Notes under the pieces: generated by a model | The model's input: only the letters and a program-made list of their open reading frames with translations | The model's database searches: none | What the model was told of the DNA's origin: nothing | In this document: one piece after another, positions 1 to 10,680 of the stretch | Numbering within the stretch: the stretch's first letter is position 1 | Layout of the letters: the number at the start of each line of letters is the position of its first letter | Made by a program: the position numbers and the translations under genes | Source of the DNA: Sindora glabra | Lineage: Eukaryota; Streptophyta; Magnoliopsida; Fabales; Fabaceae | Assembly (NCBI GenBank): GCA_020226215.1 | Contig: CM035228.1 | Span: 60,237,989-60,301,988, forward strand | Reading direction: 5' to 3' | DNA length: 64,000 nt

Positions 1-1076
1 CTATTAAAATGGCATCTCCCTAATATGAAAATGGTAGATTTGCCTGTATCATCATTAACCTAACCATGTCTAGAAGAGTCCTATTTCTTCTTTTAGTTAC
101 TCCATTTTGTTGTAGAGTGTCAGGGATTGTCAATTATCTTATTATCCCTTTCTCTTCATAGAGCTCTTTAAATTGTTTAGATAAATATTCACGTCCATGA
201 TTAGACCTAAGTGCTTTAACTTTATTGTCTATTTAATTTTTGACTTCATTTAAATAACATCTGAAACATTCTAATGCTTCTGACTTATGTGAAATCAAAT
301 AGATATGACCATATCGTGAGTAATTATCAATGAAAGTGATAAAGTACAAAGCTCAATGTCTTGCCCTCACGCTCAAAGGACCACATATATCTGAGTGAAT
401 TACCAAGCTCTATAAGTAATCACCAAGCTCCATGTCTTGCCCTCACACTCAAAGGACCACATATATCGGAGTGAATTAGTTGCAATAGAGTTTCTACCCT
501 AGTTCCTTTTCCAAATGATTTTCTAGTTGATTTATCAGTTAAACAATGTTCACACAAGGACATTTCCAATTTCGAAATGGGGCCTAGCAATCTTTCTTTT
601 ATTAGTTTAATCATCCTATTTTGATTTATATGTCCTAGTCTAGTGTATTAAATGTCCATCTCAACATTTAAATTGGAAGTGGAAGCAGTAAAGCAATCGA
701 AAGTAGCATTGTTAACAACATCCAAAATGACAAATCCATCAGAAATAAAGCTAGAACTATAAAATATATTATCTTTAAAAATGTCAGCAATATTTTAATG
801 AAAATTAACTAAAAATCTAAAACTAAGTAAGGAACAAACAGAAACCAAATTCCATCGAATGTTAGGTGTATAAGGTACATCATGCAAGATTAAGGTTCTT
901 CCTTCATGCAAATCGAATTTCCATGTACCAATGTCTTTAACCTTAATCCTCACATTGTTTCTAATGTAAAGCCATTTGCTTTAACTTGACAAATGACGAC
1001 ATTCTATGTAGGATTCTCAATCCTTACTCACGTAGTTTGTCGCACTTGAATCCAAAATCTACAAAGGATGAGATTC
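1..1076 (-). pseudogene. C1 protease, pre-integrase and start of integrase (broken)
   Basis: Minus-strand translation shows the copia aspartic protease site at about 1035-1067 as ILDSSAT; the usual motif is DSGAT, so the catalytic glycine is serine. It continues to the GAG-pre-integrase segment, with RLGHINQNRMIKL near 600-645 and a CEHC zinc-ligand-like run near 550, then the integrase N-terminal part. The stretch 420-614 is the longest open part (64 codons). The integrase core is interrupted by a local duplication at 349-478 and continues off the left edge. Several stops break the frame. The order protease, integrase, then RT outside the window is the normal copia order. Confidence 0.75.
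349..478. repeat. Local 54-bp duplication within C1 integrase
   Basis: The segments 349-402 and 425-478 are nearly identical (both run from AAGCTC through the GGACCACATATATC core to GTGAATTA), with 22 bp between their copies. C2 has only one copy at the equivalent place, so this is a private tandem duplication in C1 and one of the lesions that breaks its integrase. Confidence 0.75.
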
Positions 1077-1987
1077 TGTTAGAAAAATAGTACTAGAAAC
1101 ATATGAAAAATGTTTGAAATCAATGTCCATTAATAACTTGTTTTATTAATTTTGTTGAGTGCAATCTTGAGTAAAATGGCCCATTCTTTGGTAGGCATAA
1201 CATTTGATCTTCTTGATATCAAAGTTCCTTGTGCCCTGTTTTCTTTTCTTCTTCTTAAAGGTTTTCTTACCTTGAGAATTGGGCCCTATTTTATCTTTTG
1301 AAACATTTTACCTTTCTTGGATTTAGGCTTAGAACTAGAGGGACCCGCTTCCTCTGCCATATATGCTTGCCTAAAGGACCTATAAGCCCTTAAATGTTTA
1401 TCCTCAAGTTCCAGGTGTCTCGCCACATCATCAAAAGTTACAATGCTTTCGTTGTGAGTCAAGTTGACCTTCATATGTTCCCAATTGACAAGTGACCTAA
1501 TCACTGCTTGCATTTGTTGCTCATCAGAAAGTGCAAGTCTTGCAGCTTTCAGCTCACATATCATGTTTGATATTTCACATAAATGTTGTTTCATCAGTAT
1601 GTTAAGTCAAAGTTTGTATATGTCAAATTTGATTGTAAGTCTTTTTAGTTTGGTGGTAGAAATACTACCAAATTTCTCTTTTAGGGCAATGCAAATTCCT
1701 TGAGCAGTTAGGTAATTTTCATATTCATACATGAGGTCATCCGCCATTACGCTTAAAAGTGTAATGCAAGCAATATTATTCTTTTTCCTCCAAACAGTAT
1801 ACACCTCAGCATCTTTTCTATGCTAAGCTATGTTTCCATTTTCAGGTTCTAACATGACATTATTTAAGACTTCTAGAGTATCTTTCTACTCTAAAATATA
1901 TGATATTTTTTGATACCAAATGTTCCAATTGTCCCCATTCAATTTGTCATCCTTGTTTAATTCAGCAATTACGTTCTTGCTGGCCAT
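1077..1987 (-). pseudogene. C1 gag (copia, UBN2-type), broken
   Basis: The start is the ATG at 1985-1987 giving MASKNVIAELNK, which matches the start of C2 gag. The translation continues through a gag capsid-like region with WRKKNNIACITLLSVMADD near 1730-1800 and HLELEDKHLRAY near 1385. A Lys-rich tail follows (KPKSKKGKMFQK, about 1290-1330). The two longest open pieces are 1607-1804 and 1286-1594. Stops and a frameshift occur between them. Gag normally forms the virus-like particle in the cytoplasm; this copy could not make a full product. Confidence 0.8.
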
Positions 1988-2689
1988 TCTGTTAAATATT
2001 TGAACATTTCCTATAAGTATACAATGTTGTTCATTTCCATAGTTCTTACATAGAATAATAATGACACTATTTAGTTTAGGGTCAGGAGTTTACGTTTGTC
2101 ATACCCTTATCGCTTGTTTGTCTAAATATTATCATTATTTCTTATCAAGATCGTTACCATGCAAACATCATACGTTGTGTCACTCTTAAGTAAAAACATA
2201 GTATAAGAGCTTTTACTTAAATGTAGGATTCCATAAAAATAAATGTACAGCAAATGAAGATATCTAAACATTCATCAAATGATAAGTGATTCAATAAACA
2301 TTTATCAATGTTCACAAAGTAGTCTCAACAAACTAAAAGAAATAAATTCACCAAAACAAATATAGCTAGTGTTTCTATTCTAGCTTCCTATTCTGAATTC
2401 AGGGCTTTTATCTTTTCAAAAGTGTTAAATAACTTTGGTGGATTTTTGGAATGAACTGGCCCAAAATTGTACATGGTCATAGTTTTGATTGGGCTTTTCA
2501 TGTGTAATCCTTTCCCTAGAGTGCTATGCCTAAATGTCTTGCACTCTTCATGTTTAGGAATTGTGAAATCAAGATTATTTTTTTACAATTATTTTTTAAA
2601 GTAAGGAACTTCCTATAGTCTTAGCTCTTCCATGCATCTTTTAAGGTCAAGGTATTTGACGGTTCCCAATGTATAGTCTTTGCATTGCC

Positions 2690-2986
2690 ATAAAGTCTTT
2701 TTAATTGGTTCTAGAAGTTATCATTTGGAATTACATCCATTAGGGTACGGAACCAAAGGTGATTAGGAAACACCTTTCCTCTATGATTGAGATCTCTTTT
2801 TAGATCTTTGAATTCATGCAGGAAAGCTTTTATCGAGGTAGTATGTGCATGCATTTCTTTTATATAGTGAGTGCATCATTTCTTTTAAGTCTTTTGCAAT
2901 GTCTATCCAGTTGACTCCTTGGGTTCTTCTCCTACACTCTCCACAAGCCCATATGGATCATATTCCTTTCTAAACCACTGTTCCAT
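2690..2986 (-). pseudogene. C1 leader ORF (additional ORF upstream of gag), frameshifted
   Basis: An ATG at 2984-2986 opens MEQWFRKEYDPYGLVES, then a frameshift and stops occur, and similarity to C2 resumes to HRGKVFPNHLWFRTLM near 2715-2760. C2 has the equivalent ORF at 7196-7479. I do not recognise the product. It has no membrane segment and is rich in charged residues. It lies between primer site and gag, where some plant retrotransposons carry extra ORFs. Both copies are broken in different places, so the ancestral ORF is inferred, not seen intact. Confidence 0.5.
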
Positions 2987-3142
2987 GTTTGTTCACAAAA
3001 ATTAGATATAAAATATGATCAAAATAGGGTATTGTTGCCACCTTTTAAGTCAAAATAATGTCACAGAAGTTTTAAAAATACATAAATAATATATCAAAGT
3101 GTAGATCTTGATTTTAGAAAAATTTAGAATCAAAATTTGCCT

Positions 3143-3600
3143 CTAAAGGGCTTTGTGCATGCCCATACATGCCTTTGCATTGCTTTTATTTGAAAAAATT
3201 CTAGAAAAATGAGGGAAATAGCATTTCCCATGCTCGGTGACGGCGCATGAGGTCCACACACTGCCTTGCATGTATTTTCTAGCCACTAGAGCCAGCAAAA
3301 TGAAAGGAAAAAATTTCCTCTTTCTAACAATGTGTGACATATGGCATTTGGGCACGAGGGTGGGCCCCACATGCCACCCTTGGGAATGAGGAGTTTTAAT
3401 TTTTTTTTGTTCTAGTGGGTTCGAAACTACGTGTCATTTTTATCCTGTGCAAAATGACATGTCATTTTAGTTCAAACTAAGATAGCTATCACATTAAAAC
3501 AACGTGTCACTTATTGGGGGCTCAAAATGACATGTTGTTTTGGTTGTCCCTTTCCTCTAACCAAGTCAATCAGGTCGACTCGACTTGGTTTGCGACTCGA
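3143..3600 (-). other. C1 leader with palindromic ACATGT-core motifs
   Basis: This leader stretch contains repeated short motifs built on TGACATGTCATTTT and similar (around 3430-3550), with an open run at 3143-3370. C2 carries the same region at 6640-7090. The open run has some similarity between copies (a KRKFF run), but I see no recognisable domain. Confidence 0.4.
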
Positions 3601-4100
3601 AATTATATTGTGGCTATAACTTTTGATCCAGAGCTCTGTTTTAAGTGATTTAAAGGCTATTTTTCTCAGAATTTCATGCTCTACAAATCTAGACTAATTT
3701 TATGGCCGAAAAAAAATTATTTTCTGGGGGACTCAATATTTCAAAGTTACGAGTTTTATGGAGTTTTTAGGTTTTCTCATTATTTTTTAATGTTCAGGAG
3801 TGTTTTATAGATATTTTATGTATTTCGTTTAATACTAAAACCATCCTTAACAATATTCATCTAAGAACAGCATAATCAAACAACAAACAAAAAAAATGCA
3901 TTCATTGGCCAATTTTCATATCACAAAAGCAAAAATAGAAAAACATACTTTTTGGCGAAAGCAAAATTACCACTCAAATACATAGTACACAACAAGTGTA
4001 TTTAACATATAGTGAATCTCATATAACACATCTCATACATCATGTGCCTTGCATTTAATTACATTAAATACACATGGGGAATCACAGACATCAAATCTAA

Positions 4101-4117
4101 CCTGCTTCTGATATTAA
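4101..4117 (-). other. C1 primer-binding site (initiator Met tRNA type)
   Basis: On the minus strand the base after the LTR leads into AATATCAGAAGCAGG, a two-mismatch version of the TGGTATCAGAGC site complementary to the 3' end of plant initiator Met tRNA. It fixes the strand of C1 and identifies 4118-4536 as the 5' LTR. Confidence 0.8.
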
Positions 4118-4536
4118 TGTTGAAAAATTTAATAATTTAATCAATCAAATTAAATGCAAAATTATATATACTTGATTTGCCTTTTTGGATCTTGATACTA
4201 TATTCCACCACATGGTTACCAAGAATCACCTCTTGTTAAGAACTCTTGCTTTTATCCACAATAATTCCACCAAAACTACGCTTACAATTTGTTGGAGAGA
4301 AGAAGATGAAGAAATTTCTCTGGCTCTGTATATTGAATAATGTGTTCTTTCTCTTTCTTTCTTTCTGATAGGAAGTAGTTAGTTTTCTTTCTCTCTCCCA
4401 TTTTCTACTTTTGTGATCAGTTATCTAAAAAAAATTGATTACATGATTTTAATTTTTGAATTCAAATTCAAATAAAATAAATATTTATTATATGATAAAT
4501 ATGAATCACCCATTATAGATATCCCCACATTCATCA
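4118..4536 (-). repeat. C1 5' LTR
   Basis: About 419 bp. On the minus strand it starts TGATGAATGTGGGGAT and ends TTTTTCAACA. It aligns along its length with the two C2 LTRs. The flanking pentamer on the right is 4537-4541 (TATAA plus strand); its partner lies outside the window. Confidence 0.85.
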
Positions 4537-5578
4537 TATAACTAAATGAATATTTAGTCCACATGAACTTTTCCTATTTCATTAAGGGTTAGGAACTTCA
4601 TGAGCAAGCATGAAGTAGAAACTATAACCCTTGCTTGATTAAGAGTGGGTCAATTAAGAATCACATTATAAGCTTGATTTTTTGTTGCCACTACTAAGAA
4701 GTTACTTTTGTGTTTCACATCTTAGGTAGGTTACCATTATGAGCATTATAGCTTCTTCCATCAAAATTTACTTTTCTAAAAATTTAACTAACATTTTGTT
4801 ATGAGGTTTCATTAAATTTTTTTCCTATATTCATTTTTGGTATAGGATGAGAGTACAAAATACCAATGGGACTCCCCTAGTTAATAAGAATCCATTTGAT
4901 AAGGAATTTATGGATCAGGGCAAATACTCCCATTAGATCATACTGATCCTTTTCCAAGTCCTTGAAGTCTTCCTCTATGAATAAGATGGTCTTCTATGGC
5001 AACTTCTATTATTTCTATTTGATATCCATTATTTGTTATAAATGCCTTTTTTGGCCATTCTTTAATTCTCCTCCTTTTGCGAATCCCTGTGATTATAACA
5101 ATTGTACCAGTTATGGTAGACTAGTTAGAACAATTTCATAGCTTTCTCTTATTAAGGATCACTCATGCTCTTACTCTTCCAGTCAAGGTTGCTCTTGATT
5201 TCTTCTGTACTTAGCCAGGTGACCAAGTATAATTAGGTGTTCTATCTCATGTTTCCATATAACATAATCATTTGTGTTATGCCCATAGACCTTAAACTTA
5301 AGATATTTGGATTTGTTTGTAGGAGGGAACCTTTTCCGCTTATGAGGAGGGAATTTCATTAACTTTACAACTTACACATCATCTATCATCATGGCTAATA
5401 GAGCTTTAAGTGGTTTGTAAAAATTAAAAAAATCTTTTAGAGGTGGCCAATCCGATCTCTTTAAAGGCTTTTCGCACATCTGTAGTTGTTGATCCTTTTG
5501 TCATAAGTTATCGTGATTTGCTAGTCTAGACAACTGATATTCCTTAACATTAATGTATTTTTTTGCTTGCTTAATTAG
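4537..5578 (-). pseudogene. G1 gypsy gag C-terminus and protease, between C1 and C2
   Basis: Minus-strand translation from 5578 downward gives IKQAKKYINVKE, then a degraded zinc-knuckle-like stretch GHNTNDYVIWKHEIEHLI (about 5225-5310) followed by LGHLAKY, all typical of plant Ty3/gypsy gag. Around 4850-4990 comes a protease-like stretch with a LIN-stop-GSP remnant where the DTGSS active site should be, then a TLNQARVIVST-type run near 4600-4650. Many stops are present. The frame continues across C2 into 13619-14580. C1 lies next to the end of this piece, so RT and integrase of G1, if present, lie left of the window. Confidence 0.75.
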
Positions 5579-6028
5579 TGATGAATGTGGGGACACCTAT
5601 AATTAGTGATCCACATTTATCATATTTTAAATATTTATTTAATTTATCTTTTGAATTTAAATTCAAACAAAATTAATTTTTAGTAATTGATTAGGGAGTG
5701 GGAAATGGGAGAAAGAAATAACCACCCACTCCCTTTTAGAAGTAGAAAGAGAAACAAAAAGAAAAAAATAAAGATACAAGACATTCAGTTTTTCCTAGAG
5801 CCAAGAAAAAATTCATTAGAGAGTTTTCTTTCATCTTCTTCTTCTCTATACAAATATAGTGTGTGGGATTTTGGTGCAATCGTTGTGGACAGAAGCCAAG
5901 AATTCCATATTAAAGGTGATTCTTGACATTCGTGAAGTGGATTACAGCATTAGGATCCTAAAAGCTAAAATCAAGTATGCATATTTTGTACTCAATTTTT
6001 GGGTTAAATATTTGAATTTTTTCCAATA
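5579..6028 (+). repeat. C2 5' LTR
   Basis: 450 bp, starts TGATGAATGTGGGGAC and ends TTTTTTCCAATA (the 3' copy ends CCCAACA). A TATA-like run CTATACAAATA lies at about 5847-5857. Pairs with 13153-13618. Confidence 0.88.
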
Positions 6029-6045
6029 TTGGTATCAGAGCCTGG
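6029..6045 (+). other. C2 primer-binding site
   Basis: TGGTATCAGAGCC begins at 6030, one base after the LTR. This is a perfect match to the common plant copia site that pairs with initiator Met tRNA. Confidence 0.9.
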
Positions 6046-7195
6046 TTGGTTCTAATGTCTGTATTTCCCTAAGTGAATTTAATATCATTGAATGCAGGTA
6101 TATGATGTATGAAATTTATTAATGCATAAGATGTATTAATTATGAGATGCAATATGACTAATGCACCTATTAAATACTATGTATTTAAATGGCAATTTTA
6201 TTTTTGGTCAGAAAGCATGCTTCCTAATTTTAATTCTTGTGATGAGAAATATTGGCTAAAAAATTAAATGCAAATTTATTATATGATTCTGCTATTCCTG
6301 AAATAATTTTGTTAGGGATGATTTTAATGTTAAAAGGATACATATAAAACATCCATAAAACATTCCCAAACATCATAAATCAACCAAAACACCTAAAATT
6401 TCATAAAATTTGTAACCTTTGAGATATTGGGTCCTTTGGAAAATTAAATTTTTAGGCTATAAAATTAGCCTAGATTTATGGAGCATTAAATTATAAGAAA
6501 AATGGCTTTTGAATCACTTAAAATAGACCCCCGGATCAAAAGTTATGGCTAAATTATGTTTTTCGGTCGAACAGACCCATTTTGGTCATGAACCGGGTCG
6601 GGTCTGACTCGGTTGACCAGTTAGACAAGGAAGACAACCAAAACGATATATCTTTTTGGGTCGTTGCTAAATGACATGTTGTTTTGACGAAGAAGTGTTT
6701 GATCTAAACCCAAAATGACACATTGGTTTGACTAAGTAAAAAATGACATGTCGTTTACCCCAGCAAAAAAAATTAAATACAAAAAAAATCTCCTCACTCT
6801 CGAGGGTGGCACGTGGGGCCTACCCTAATGCTTGAATGCCATATGTCATATGGTTGGAAAGAGAAAATTTTTTTTTGTGTATTTGGTCGGCTCCGATGGC
6901 TGTAAAACTCATGCACGGTTGCGCATGTGCCTTATGTGCCGTCGCTGCGCGTGGGAAAACCCTTTTTTTCCATTTTTGGAAATTTTTTTTTTACAAAAAA
7001 ATTCTAAAGGTGTGTAGAAGTGTGTGCAAGCCCCTTTTGAGCCAAAATTTATCTCTAAATTTTTCTAAAAATGAAATCTACATATTGGTATAATTTTGTG
7101 TATTTTTGAAGCATATATGACATTATTTTGACTTGAAAAGGTGGCAAAAATACCCTATTTTGATCATATTTTTTTGTTCTTTTTTTGAAATAGAC
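6046..7195 (+). other. C2 leader, non-coding, with ACATGT-core palindromes
   Basis: No gene recognised. Between 6640 and 6760 short motifs such as AAATGACATGTTGTTTT and AAATGACATGTCGTTT recur. The short overlapping ORFs at 6832-7093 have partial counterparts in the C1 leader but no known domain. Confidence 0.5.
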
Positions 7196-7479
7196 ATGGA
7201 AAGTGGTTTAGAGAAGAATATGATCCATATGGGTTTGTGAAGAGTATGATAGGAGAAGAACCTAGAGAATCAGACTGGGTTGACACTCCGGGAGACCTAA
7301 AAGAATTCATGCACACTTTATATAAAAGAAATGTATGCAGAGACACCCTGATGACAGACTTCTTGTTTGAAGTCAAAATTCTAAAAAAGAATCTCAGCCA
7401 TAGAGGAAAGGTATTCCCCAATCACCTTTGGTTTCATACCTTGATGAATACAATTCTAAAAGATGTATGGAAGAGTTGA
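7196..7479 (+). pseudogene. C2 leader ORF (additional ORF), single-base frameshift near start
   Basis: The ATG at 7196 aligns with the C1 leader ORF start, but one base is missing soon after it, so the frame is joined from +2. From 7237 it is open to the TGA at 7477-7479 (80 codons). Conserved blocks shared with C1 are EYDPYG, GEEP, LYKRN and HRGKVFPNHLWF. I do not recognise the family. It is separated from gag by about 640 bp. It may be a captured host exon or an element-specific accessory gene; neither can be settled here. Confidence 0.5.
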
Positions 7480-8118
7480 AACAACAAGAAATCCACTATT
7501 TTAAAAATAATTAGAGAAAAATAATCTTGATGTCATAATTCCAAAATAAGAAGAGTACAAGACGTTTAAGACATAGCACTTTAGAAAAGGAACTACACTT
7601 AAAAGGTCCACTTAAAGTTATGACTGTACACAACTTTGGCCCAGCCCATTCTAAGAATCCACTAAAACTATTCAACAATTTTGAAGAAATGAAGACATTG
7701 AAACCAAAATAGAAAGTTAGAATAGAAACACTAGCTTTGAATACTTTACTTTGATGTATTTATTTCTCTTGGTTTGATGAGATTACTTTGAGAACATTGT
7801 TGAATGTTTATTAGGTATTTTTTATTATTTAATGGATAATCAAATATTTTTATTAGATGTATGTTTATCTTTATAAAATCTTGCATTTGAGTGGGAGCTC
7901 TAGTATTATGTTTTTACTTCAGAGCAACATGAGGTATTATGTTTGCATGAGAATAATCTCGATAGGAAATAATGATAGTATTTAGGCAAACATGCGATAG
8001 GAGTATGACAAACATAAACTCCTAACCATGAACTAAGTAATGTCATTATTGTTCTATACGAGAACTATGCAAATAACAACATTGTATACTCATAGGAAAT
8101 GCTTATGCATTTAATAGA

Positions 8119-9125
8119 ATGGCCAGCAAGAACATAATGGCTGAATTAAACAAAGGTGACAAGTAGAATAAGGACAATTGGGACATTTGGCATTGGAAAA
8201 TATCATACATCTTAAAAGAGCAAGATGCTCTAGAAGTCTTAAATAATGTCATGTTAGAACCTGAAACCGGGAACACAGCTCAGTATAAAAGAGATGCTAA
8301 AGCATATGTTGTATGAAAGAAAAAGAACAGTATTGCTCGCATCACATTTTTAAGTGCGATGGCAGATGACCTCATGTGCGAATATGAGAATTACCTAACT
8401 TCTTAGGAGATGTGGATTGCCCTAAAAGAAAATTTTGGTGGTACTTCTGCTACCAAACTAAGAAGACTTACAATCAAATTTGACACATACAAACTTTAGC
8501 CTAATATGCCGATGAAATAACATTTACAAGAAATGCTAAATATGATCCGTGAGCTGAAAGCAGCAGGTCATGCACTTTCTAATAAGCAGCAAATGCAAGT
8601 AGTGATTAGATCACTTCTTACTAGTTAGAAACACATGAAGGTCAACCTGACTCATAACGAAAGTATAGTAACCTTCGATGATGTGGCAAGACATTTGGAA
8701 CTTGAAGATGAACGTCTAGGGGCTTATAGATCCTCTGGAAAAGTGTATATGGTTGAGGGAATAGGTCCTTCCAATTTTAAGCCCAAATTTAAGAAAGGTA
8801 AAAAGTTCCAAAAGAGAAAAATTGGGCCCAATTCTCAAGGTAAGAAAACCTTTAAAAAGAAGAAGGGAAAATGTGGGATAAGGAATTTTGATCTTAAGAT
8901 CAAATATTATGCTTGCCAAAGAATAGGTCATTTTGCTTGAGATTGCATTCAGCAAAATGAACAAAACAAAGTATTATTGGATACTAATTTCAAACATTTT
9001 TCATATGTTTCTTGTACTATTTTTCTAATAGAATCTCATCCTTTATGGATTTTAGATTTAGGTACCATAGACCATGTAAGTAAAGATCAAGGATCCTATA
9101 TAGAGTGCCGTCGTTTATCAAGCTA
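8119..9125 (+). pseudogene. C2 gag and protease, one frame with several stops
   Basis: The start ATG at 8119-8121 gives MASKNIMAELNKGDK then a stop. The same frame continues with stops through a capsid-like region and the open piece 8635-8940. A zinc knuckle near 8900-8947 reads YYACQRIGHFA-stop-DC: the first cysteine is tyrosine and a stop replaces a residue before the last cysteine. Still in frame, the protease motif at 9046 reads WILDLGTIDHV where DSGAT is expected, so the active site is lost. Gag and protease share one frame, as usual in copia. A frameshift follows before the integrase. Confidence 0.85.
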
Positions 9126-9449
9126 AATCAGGTGGCTTTATGTTGGAAACAATGCGAGGATTAAAGTCAAAGGTATTGGAACATGCAAATTGGATTTACA
9201 TAGAGGAAGAACTTTAATCCTTCATGTGTACTTTATACACCGACATTCGATAAAATTTAGTTTCTATTTATTCCCTACTTAATTTTGATTTTTTAGTTAA
9301 CTTTCATGACAATGTAGTTGATATTTTTAAAGATGATATATTTTATGGTTCTAGCTTTATTTTTGATGGATTCATCATTTTAAATGTTATTAACAACATT
9401 GTTTATGATTGCTTTACTACTTCCACTTCAAATTTAAATGTTGAGATGG

Positions 9450-10680
9450 ACACCTAGCATGCTAGACTAGGACATATAAATTAAAATAGAATGATTAAAT
9501 TAGCAAAAGAGGGATTGCTAGACCCAATTTCAAAATTGGAAATGTCCTCGTGTGAACATTATTTAGCTGGTAAAGCAACTAGAAAATCATTTGGAAAAGG
9601 AACTAGGGCAGAAACTCCATTACAACTAATTCATTCTAACATATGCAGTCCTTTGAGTGTGAGGGCAAGACACGAAGCTTGGTACTCATTACTTTCATTG
9701 ATGATTACTCACAATACGATCGTATTTATTTAATTTCGCATAAGTCAGAAGCATTAGAATGTTTCAAACATTATTTAAATGAAGTCAAAAATTAAATAGA
9801 TAAGAAAGTTAAAGCACTTAGAACTGACAATGGACGTAAATATTTATCCGAACAATTCAAAGAACTTTGTGAAGAGAAAGGGATAATAAGACAATTAACA
9901 ATCCCTAGCACTCCAAAACAAAATAGAGTAGCTGAAAGAAGAAATAGGACTCTTCTAGACATTGTTAGATCAATGATGGCACAGGAAAATCTTTCATTTT
10001 CATATTGGGGAGATGCCATCTTGATAGTTACCTTCATACTTAATTGTGTGCCCTCAAAGTCTGTTACATCCACTCTTTATGAACTATAGACAAAAGGCAA
10101 GCCTGATTTGAATATTCTTAACCCTGGGGGTCTACTGCGTATGTTCATAATGCTCCCATAAATATGGAAAATTAGTTTCAAGAGGGAAGAAATGTATCTT
10201 TATAAGATATTCAGAATTATCTAAGGGATACATTTTCATTGGTGAAAATGAGGATGGAACAATAACAGAACTTGAATTAAAAGATACCACATTTTTGGAA
10301 AGTGAATTCCTTAACAACAGAGAAATTGATCGAATTATATCCTTTTATAAGTTACAAGATTAAATGGATAAAAATATTGAATCTTATTCATCTTATCTAA
10401 GTGGGAGCTCTCAAAGAATACCTATTGATCCAAGTGGGAGCTTTGAGATAATGAGTGAAAATCCTATATTTGGAGAAAATATGGTACAGGAAACCCCACT
10501 ACAAAAAAGTATGAGAGGAAGTGTACCTAAAAGATGCTTTTCAATTGAAGGATCAGCTCTTATGGTTACTCCTGAAGATGAAGAAGAGCCAAGAACAATT
10601 CAAGAGGTTCTAAGTTCTCCTGCTAAGGAACATTGGAAGAAAGCAATGGAGGAAGAAATAGACTCAATGAAAACCAACCA
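9450..10680 (+). pseudogene. C2 pre-integrase and integrase plus linker, broken
   Basis: ARLGHIN (stop) NRMIKLAKEGLL at about 9459-9520 marks the GAG-pre-integrase segment with a CEHY remnant of the zinc ligands. In the rve core the first acidic residue is lost (IHSNI in place of IHSDI, near 9630), the second is kept (RTDNGRKY near 9823) and the glutamate is kept (VAERRNRTLL near 9930-9960). Downstream the frame is broken, then 10364-10687 is an open 107-codon linker ending in EHWKKAMEEEIDSM, the usual entry to copia RT. Integrase would insert cDNA in the nucleus; this one cannot. Confidence 0.85.

Larger units (their letters stand above)
1..4536 (-). mobile_element. Ty1/copia retrotransposon C1, 5' part, truncated by window edge
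   Basis: Read on the minus strand the element runs from a 5' LTR (4118-4536) through a primer site, a leader of about 2 kb, gag, protease and into integrase, where the window ends at base 1. Its RT, RNase H and 3' LTR lie outside. It is a close relative of C2 (5579-13618), sharing leader, gag, protease and pre-integrase regions in opposite orientation. It carries stop codons and frameshifts, so it is dead. It interrupts an older gypsy element (G1) near that element's protease-RT boundary: the base next to the LTR continues G1 protease-region coding on the minus strand. Confidence 0.85.

Noticed and set aside
10400..10445. AAGTGGGAGCT repeated twice in C2, resembling a polypurine tract
   Set aside because: It lies within the integrase-RT linker ORF as a coding repeat and is not next to an LTR; central tract use cannot be shown.
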